From Eurosta solidaginis (taxonomy: Eukaryota; Arthropoda; Insecta; Diptera; Tephritidae): DNA of 64,000 bases. Position 1 is the first letter of the stretch; each line of letters opens with the position of its first letter. Both the position numbers and the translations under genes were made by a program. Of the stretch, positions 57,566 through 64,000 are shown one piece after another. The DNA lies in NCBI RefSeq assembly GCF_040869045.1, contig NC_090319.1, positions 265,004,897 through 265,068,896 on the forward strand, given 5' to 3'. Below the pieces are notes generated by a model. The model ran no database searches. It saw only the letters and a program-made list of their open reading frames with translations, and was not told the origin of the DNA.

Positions 57566-58176
57566 GGTTCCGGGGCATAAGGGCATACCAGGTAATGAGA
57601 TGGCGGATGAGCTTGCAAGAAAGGGTACCTCCCTTCCACTTTCGCCATCCTGGAAGAGGTAGGGGATGCCGCTCTCCACCTGTAAGTTCAAGATAAAGAA
57701 GGCTCTACTGATGGAAGCGGGAGCCAGTTGGAAGCATCATGATAGATGCCACACGGCAAAACTCATATGGCCGGAATGGAATGAGAAGAGATCGCGAGAG
57801 CTTCTCACCCTCCGTAAGAGGGATCTTTCCTTAGTTGTGGGTATTCTCACTGTTCATGTTTGTATTTGACCGCATGCGGAAAGGATTGGTGCTCCATTTG
57901 ATGATTATTGTAGAAGCTACGGCAACGAAGAAGAGCCTGAAAATGTGAGGCATCTACTCTGTGAATGTCCAGCGCTCGGTAGAAGAAAGCAACGTTTTAT
58001 GGGCAAGACTGATATGGCTAAGGTCAATACACGACGCTTAGTTAGCTTCACAAACTCAACGAAGTGGTTTGATTAGGAGAGTAGGAACAATCCCTTGGTT
58101 TCACAATGGGCCTATAAAGGCCTAAGTGTGCCGCTCCGGTGTGGACGGCAGCCACTTGAACCTAACCTAGCCTAAC

Positions 58177-59110
58177 GTAGGCTAACAAATTTTATTAACT
58201 TGGTATATTCGGTTATTTGATTAATGTTATTTAAATTTTATTTTTTAATTTTATTTCGCATTCTTAAGTTCAAGTTTTTAATTTTTAATTAATTGTAACT
58301 GACTGTTTTCTGATTGATTGAGCAATCAAGTATTGACTAATCGCCATTTTCAATTAACTGATTATCGCTCCCAAAAAAAAACTATTTTACAGTTTTTCTT
58401 TATTATATATTTTCCTGATTAAATAAACTAACAAATTTTGAGTAACATATATTCCGTTAACTGACTAATCTTTATTTTCTTACTTTTAATTTTTTTATTT
58501 AATTTTACATATGTAAGTTTGATTATATTTGTTTCTGTTTAATCAAAGTGTCAAGTCGCCGACTGGTCAAAATTCAGTTAAAAAATTGTATCAGTATTTT
58601 CAAAAATTACTTCGATTTTTATATTATTTTACATATTTGTCCTATATATCTTATTTACTGATTAATAAAGTTAACAATTTTTATTATTCGTTATATTCGA
58701 TAAATAGATAATCGTATCGTAATTGTATTTTACTTTTGTTTTTTAACTTTATTTTACATCTTTAACTTTGATTCTATTTATTTCTGATTTATTAAAATGT
58801 TAAGTCTTGATTAATCGGCATATTCAGTTAACTAACTAATCGTTCTATTAAAAAATTTAGTCAACATTTTCAAATTTTCATTGAGATTTATATTATTTTA
58901 CATAATTTTGTATCATCTTACTTTTATTAAGTAAGCCAACAAATTTTAATTAATATTAATAATTAATATTCGGGTAACTGATTTCTCTTATTTTAATTTT
59001 GTTAACTTCTATTTTTTACTTTTATTTTATATTTATAATTTTGATTATATCTATTTCAGATTATTAAACTACCAAGTTTTGACTAATCGGTGTAACTGAT
59101 TATATACTAT
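58177..59110. repeat. A+T-rich tandem satellite, about 250-bp period, degenerate
   Basis: The sequence of words CTAACAAATTTTATTAA, GTTAACTGATTAATC, TTTTACTTTTATTTTA, TTTGATTATATTTATTTCTG, AAGTNTTGACTAATCGG recurs with starts near 58177, 58425, 58670 and 58930. Units are diverged and contain insertions and deletions. The last unit fades out near 59110. Confidence 0.65.
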
Positions 59111-60185
59111 TTTAGAAGAGAAAAATGTACCCAATAACTTTCGCGTGCTTAAAACAATAAATTAAAATGTTATGGCTCAATGCCAAATGACAGTTCTATA
59201 CGCATCTTTTATTAAAATACACAATAAAAGTGAAAAATTACATTCGATTCTAGGATGATATGCAATTTTAATGTTTTACAACAAGTGACAAGTGGCACGC
59301 TGCTTTCAAAAGGGCAGCTGAACGTGTCGCTCTAACACTTACCACTTAGTTACATTGAAGCCCATGTTTATTAAGAATGAATACATTGTTTCCCTATCAA
59401 ATATACATATCATTGCGCTTGGCCACCTTTTCAAGTTTTCAGCGTCATCGCCATCCTCATGTTGGGCCTTAAAAAGTCACAATTGCGCGATTGTTTTGAT
59501 CACTGCCTGTTGCACTTAATGCGCATTAACTTATGTTGGCTCTATTGTTTCGCAGAAATTGATGAATGATGACTTGCAAGCTAAAAGAACGAAGAAAACC
59601 AAGAAAGGATCTTTCAGACGAATGTGAATGCACTTTTGTGATCAACAAACAAAAGGATGCATACACACATCTACACTAATATACATATGTACATACAGCT
59701 TGGGAATTGATGTATTTATTTTGGTATGTTATACGCACCATACACACACACCCGCAAAGGTGCAAAAAACTGGGTGTTCAATGCTAATGTTGCGGTGTAA
59801 GCAAAGTGCATTGTTGTGTTTGTGAATTTAAATGAGATTATTAAAATGCAATAATTTAAAAGCGGAAATATTTATTTTATTGCATTTTTATCAGCGCATC
59901 CTGCGCACTGCTGCATTCACAGGGCTGAGCAGGTGCTGAACCTATTTTTGGGGCTGCCATTTTTTTTTTGCGTGTGTACATTTTCCTAGAGATTGGCGGT
60001 GCATCTTATGAATGTTGATGCAAACGTGCAACAATTGCTTGCATTTGACCCATTGAGTTTTGTTGCTGGTATAAGTGAATGGTGTACATATCTACCCTCT
60101 CGTTCATGTAATAAAAATGATCGATGGCACATAAGCGTTTTGTCCAAAAAAAATATAGTCGGACAAACACTAGATTGGTGAAATG
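59111..60185. other. Apparently unique non-coding DNA
   Basis: No transposon motif. Mixed composition with ATACATATGTACATACA near 59685 and ACACACACCC near 59745. May be intronic or intergenic host DNA. Confidence 0.35.
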
Positions 60186-60530
60186 CAGTTAGGCTGGGTC
60201 AAAGTTCAGATGTACAAACAGAGGAGTTGCAACTAAACGCGTTTTTTTTTTCTCTGGATAAAATGATACAATCATGTTGCACTCCTAAACTCTAACTTTT
60301 GAACTATGTAGGTCACCTCGCGCAATGCAAAATGGCGCTTTTTGTAAATAATGGGATCACTTTTGTTATTCAAAAGGAAAATATTGTGTCAAAGGAACAC
60401 ACAAACTCACAGCAGAGCTGAAAAACGCCAACAGATCGAAACTATTTTCTGAAAAGAAAACGCCATAAAGAGGATTTTACAAGGCTCTTTTGAGACTGAA
60501 ATGAGATACACCAACACGGGCCGATTACGT
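60186..60530. other. Unassigned, possible end of a short repeat
   Basis: Starts with TTAGGCTGGGTCAAAG, similar to the inverse of the ends near 31210 and 35995. Otherwise unrecognised. Confidence 0.3.
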
Positions 60531-61640
60531 TCAATTGTCTTACTCGATGCGGTGACACTTTTTCTGGTTTTTGTGCTGGAAATGGCACATGCCTTGATAT
60601 GCTGGAGTCATGTCACAGTTGTATGTACTATATTTGCGTTATGCCTTCATCAGCTTCTTTAAATAGTAGCCGAGTGACTGAAGTTCCGCATCTACGAGTT
60701 GATGGAATGCTACTCTAACAGCAGTGTGAGATGCGTCAACTTATAGCGCCAATTCCGCGCTTGATGACGGTTGAACTAAGTCTGTCGCTTTTACCAACTC
60801 GGATTTGCAGCGGTCAAACGCAGCTTTGGACATACTGTTCCACTTTATAATTAGGAAAACATTTGCGATAGAAATTTATCATGACAATGAAACTCTTCGA
60901 GTTCTTTCGATACAGTCGCCTTCGGAAAATCGCGAGTCGATGCTATTCGTTCGGTACATGATCTACATATGCTTTTGGCGTCGACGACGTGGCCAAAAAA
61001 CTTCAGTTGCTTTTTTCCAAATTCGCTTTTTAACAAAATTTATTGCAAAGTTGTTGTTTCGAAGACGTTTGTAATTTTTGCGCAAATCTTGTTTATGTTG
61101 CTCCATTGATTCCAAAGGTAAATAGATATTATAGATGTATGGAAAAACGTAGACAAGGCTACGCAAGGCCTCGTTTATCAACCTTTGGAACGTTTGCGCG
61201 GCGTTGCACCGTCCGAAGGTCATAAACTTGAACTTAAATATCCCGAATGGCGCAGCTATTGCCCGTTACAAGTCGATATTCGAAAAAAACAATTTTTCCT
61301 CAAAAAGTGGACATAAAATCAGTCAATAAAGGTAAAGGATACCTGTCGGGTAACGTTAATGCGTTGTGCCATCGCTTTTTCTCAGCATATGTAGGGGGCT
61401 CGAAATGCCTGCCTTAAGTAAAAAGTTGATTTCCTTACGTGCTGCCGCAAGCTTCTCGTGTGCAAGACGTAATGGTCTAGAAAAGGCTGACTGAGCTGTT
61501 GTTCGAATGCGATGAACGACTGTCGATTTCGTAAAACAGCTGTGAAGTGCAAGCTTATGACAGTATGTCGGCGTATGGGCCGGCTGAGTTAAGCGTTTTA
61601 ATTTCGGTGGCCTTGCACAACGCTGGCGCACTTAGAGATG
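60530..61640 (-). pseudogene. Ty3/gypsy reverse transcriptase remnant
   Basis: Minus-strand frames: 61631-61356 with HRIRTTAQSAFSRPLRL, KEINFLLKAGI and SPLHMLRKSDG (RT start); 61223-60963 with MTFGRCNAAQTFQRL and a changed YxDD position reading YIYNI; 61036-60851 with FFGHVVDAK; and, farther left, RNase H traces (AELAL). Order and motifs fit a gypsy pol. The active-site Asp pair is lost and there are many stops, so it is much older than gypsy element 2. Confidence 0.7.
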
Positions 61641-64000
61641 ATTTCAAGGCTCGAGGAATCTACTGTGGCGCATGTCGATTAACAAATCGCACAGATATAG
61701 CGCAGAGATATTGCGGCGACCTTATTTGCATCTCATGCAGAGGCCTATATTCTACAGCTTAATTTTTTTCTCATTGCGTATGAGAAAGAGCAATCAATTT
61801 TTGAAGACCCTTGATCTAATGGTATGCCATCTGCTGCTTGAATGTGTCCCAGGTGCTTAATCTCGTGACAGGAAAATCGACATTTCCTTTTAGGTCTCAA
61901 GGGTCGAGAAGCAGATTTCGAATTGAATTGTCAGTGTACGCAAATATCGTTAATCAGGTTAAAGCTGTTTTGAGTATATGATTTGTAGAATAATGGGCAA
62001 CTTCCTAAATTTCGAATGTGTGCCCACAATAAAGAGTTTCAAACAATATTAAACAGAAATTGAATGGTTTTTCACCAGGTCTTTCCAGCGAAGTGGGGCC
62101 TCCCCTTTCTTTGTTTATTTTATTTATTTATTTACTAGTCAACAAACTTAACAATTAATAAGACTAAATATAGTTACGGATTACAGATAAATACAGAAGC
62201 ATACAAATTGAACAAAATTGTATTATAAAATATGTATATATATTATTAAATCAGTTGTCGGGATGGACTGTGATGCCGTGCAACGGGAATTGATTATTAG
62301 TGCTGTCGCAATGGACGTGATTTCGAGCAGCTGATGTATATTTGACACACAACAAGTAGGGCTGCGATGTGTGGGAGGTTGGAAAGGACGTGATTCCAAG
62401 CCACCCGCCCAAAGCTACTGCAGCTGGTGATAAGACGTGATTTCGAACACAACAAGTAAAGAGAAAGAGAAAACCACCATCTGGTTCAAAATATCTTTTT
62501 TCATTCACATAATAAGCCATCTTAGTAATGTTATGACTTCTAATGCGTTAAACTATGTAGGCGTAAGCATAAACTTCAAAAGTTCATCACTCACTCTTCT
62601 TCGGTACTCAACGTCGTCAACACCTAGAAGTTCATAAATCTTACAAAAAACTATTCTTTGAAATACTTCCAAACCCACCTCATCTGATGTCTCAGCCGCT
62701 GTGCTTCTGTGCCATATAGCCGAATGTGTTTGATAAGTAACTGATAGAGCTTGAATTGCATCTGCTATCAGGACACTTTACTTTCACTTGCCTAGTCAGT
62801 GCAATAAAAGGATTTGGTGGGAAGGTGTCATTATCCTAGGCAAATGTGTTGATTATTAACACCAGTTTCTAGAAAATTCTTCAGAATTTTTAATGGGTAA
62901 AGCTATCCTTTTATAAGCACTTTTGGCCTTCCCTGTAGGTACTAGCGCTCACTTTACACTTTCAAGTTCCTACATATTTACTTCATCCATTCGTTTGTTT
63001 TCAATCTTCACACCCGCCCCATCACCATCAACCACTCACACATGTCACAAATTATGAAAATGAAATGAAAATATGATCGCGTTGGGCATGACGGTTTGAC
63101 TTTATCTTATACTGGTATCGCCGATTCGCACAGCGTGATATCTGCGCTTATGATGACCATTCCTGCACAGCGTGAATTTAGCTAACTTCACTGGGAGTCA
63201 GAGTTAAATTTTAGTTGTGCCGCATTGCATATTTGTTTGTACATATATACGAATATATTTAAATATGTGTACTCCTTGTAGTTAGAGTTGGATTGTAGGT
63301 TCCACACAGATATGGTGTTACGTTCTCGATGTTTTGTATATTGGCATCCATCCAAGGTGGCTATAAGCAATGATATGTATGGTGATGATGACGCTACAAG
63401 CGTGGCTAAGCATGCGCAGTACAAAGAACTGCAAACATCGTGTTTTATTTTGTAATTAACTTCTTATTCCGCATCTGAATCGATCGATTACTTCAAAACA
63501 AGTTTTTAAAACTGCATTGCTATACTGGCACTGTTGAAATCAAAAGAAGGATTTGCAAGGCAACCTGAGTCACACCCCACAACACCAGGGATGAAAGATG
63601 CATCAGATCAAAAATTGTCTGCCACTTTTCAGCAAGTTTTGCAGTTTCAGTTATATTTTCGCTGTAAATATAATATAAACAGTTTATATTTTTTAACTTT
63701 ATACGCAATATCGATAAAATTTCGCGAACTTCCATAAAGGTTTTAAAATACTTACACAGAGAAAGCAGATGCCCTCAGTCCCTGGAAGCAATATTTCACT
63801 GATTGAGTTTTATATGCATTAAATGTGTTATAACTTTCTTTAAGTGAGAGACAGGTTACGGGATTTTGTAACATGAAGTAATAAAACGATTTAAACAATT
63901 TGCCCAAATATGCATTTCTGTTTAAATTTTGAGAAAATTTGTGTAAACAGAGAAGATTAAATCTAGAAAACTTATATTTTTAAGCAAACTAGGGTGAGCT
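61641..64000. other. Unassigned sequence
   Basis: No certain gene. 61640-62060 may be eroded upstream sequence of the gypsy remnant. At 62300-62455 ACGTGATTTCGA and ACACAACAAGTA each recur twice. The open frames here lack known domains. Confidence 0.4.

Larger units (their letters stand above)
54737..58075 (+). pseudogene. LINE ORF2 (endonuclease remnant, RT, RNase H, Cys tail)
   Basis: Follows ORF1 by 2 bp. 54737-54985 is a leader, then VRVLQINLHHS (endonuclease start) until the G18 run, after which most of the endonuclease is missing. KTPGPDG near 55240 opens the RT. The frame 55337-56128 holds AAFLDIEGAFNS, RGTPQGGVLSPL and YADDLAL, so RT active-site residues are kept. Connection region 56265-56588. 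RNase H: YTDGSK and FQAELAAI (Asp and Glu) at 56650-56780, third Asp lost, then a 650-bp insert, then WVPGHKGIPGNEMADELA (57570-57620). The tail near 57905-57980 has CRSYGN and HLLCECPAL. Several stops and frame changes. Confidence 0.75.
53244..58176 (+). mobile_element. LOA/I-like non-LTR retrotransposon, copy 2, with target duplication
   Basis: A LINE with 5' end near 53244 and 3' end at 58176 (ACCTAACCTAGCCTAAC), flanked by GTAGACTAACAAA (53231-53243) and GTAGGCTAACAAA (58177-58189), a 13-bp duplication with one mismatch. It carries ORF1, a shortened endonuclease, RT, RNase H and a Cys-rich tail. The endonuclease is mostly deleted at a G18 run (55001-55018), and a 650-bp element splits the RNase H (56916-57565). 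The G+C-rich body contrasts with the A+T-rich surroundings. Short CCTAA tail repeats are usual in this LINE type. Confidence 0.8.

Noticed and set aside
58155..58180. Telomere-type TTAGG/CCTAA repeats
   Set aside because: Only three imperfect units, placed exactly at the 3' end of the LINE inside its target duplication, so they are the LINE tail.

Overview
The window looks like a repeat-rich stretch of a higher dipteran genome, probably a tephritid fruit fly. The base composition, the mix of transposon families and a short tRNA-derived SINE all fit a fly. The narrower placement in Tephritidae is my recollection of the TTATACTCAGCTGAGC / GTTCGGGTGTAACCGAAC repeat family and is inference. I find no confident host protein-coding gene, no stand-alone tRNA or rRNA gene, no CRISPR array and no bacterial-style operon. 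Almost every recognisable open frame belongs to a decayed mobile element, and the window is best read as layered insertions.

Layout. 1-3.7 kb holds a LOA/I-like LINE on the minus strand, split by a 189-bp solo LTR. 4.3-6.5 kb holds two ends of a Penelope-like element (GIY-YIG endonuclease end and N-terminal end, minus strand), a LINE tail and a cluster of GGAAT...ATTCC palindromes. 6546-9889 is a Transib (RAG1-related) DNA transposon with RSS-like ends. 9.96-14.9 kb is a pile-up of three copies of a Helentron/DINE-1-like repeat, one carrying about 17 units of a 130-bp tandem repeat; further copies lie at 20.3-21.1, 21.6-24.3 and 50.0-51.7 kb. 15.3-19.3 kb has a GATAAC repeat cluster, two opposed SINEs, a LINE RNase H remnant, a gypsy integrase fragment and a possible solo LTR with TATA box. 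24.5-28.4 kb has two remnants of an RTE-like LINE around apparently unique DNA. 29108-30862 is a TA-flanked, CACTG-ended element with a nested SINE and a near-perfect hairpin. 31.7-32.4 kb is a foldback carrying another SINE.

33559-46378 is a 12.8-kb CACTG...CAGTG element flanked by TA, with repeat-rich subterminal DNA and a broken minus-strand transposase-like gene that I place tentatively in the CACTA/Mirage/Chapaev (CMC) group. It has been split twice by Ty3/gypsy elements. The younger one (39448-45942) has equal 712-bp LTRs, an ATAT target duplication, a SAP-domain Gag with a repetitive coiled coil, and a nearly complete but disabled pol.

48.4-49.6 kb is a decayed R1-like LINE. 53244-58176 is a second LOA/I-like LINE on the plus strand with a 13-bp target duplication, inserted in an A+T-rich satellite and itself interrupted by a 650-bp inverted-repeat element. 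60.5-61.6 kb is an old gypsy reverse-transcriptase remnant. The remaining DNA to 64 kb shows nothing I can name.

The most notable items are the symmetrical heptamer-22 bp-nonamer ends of the Transib element, the TA-flanked CMC-like element with its poorly characterised transposase family, and the tandem satellite amplified inside the Helentron-like repeat.
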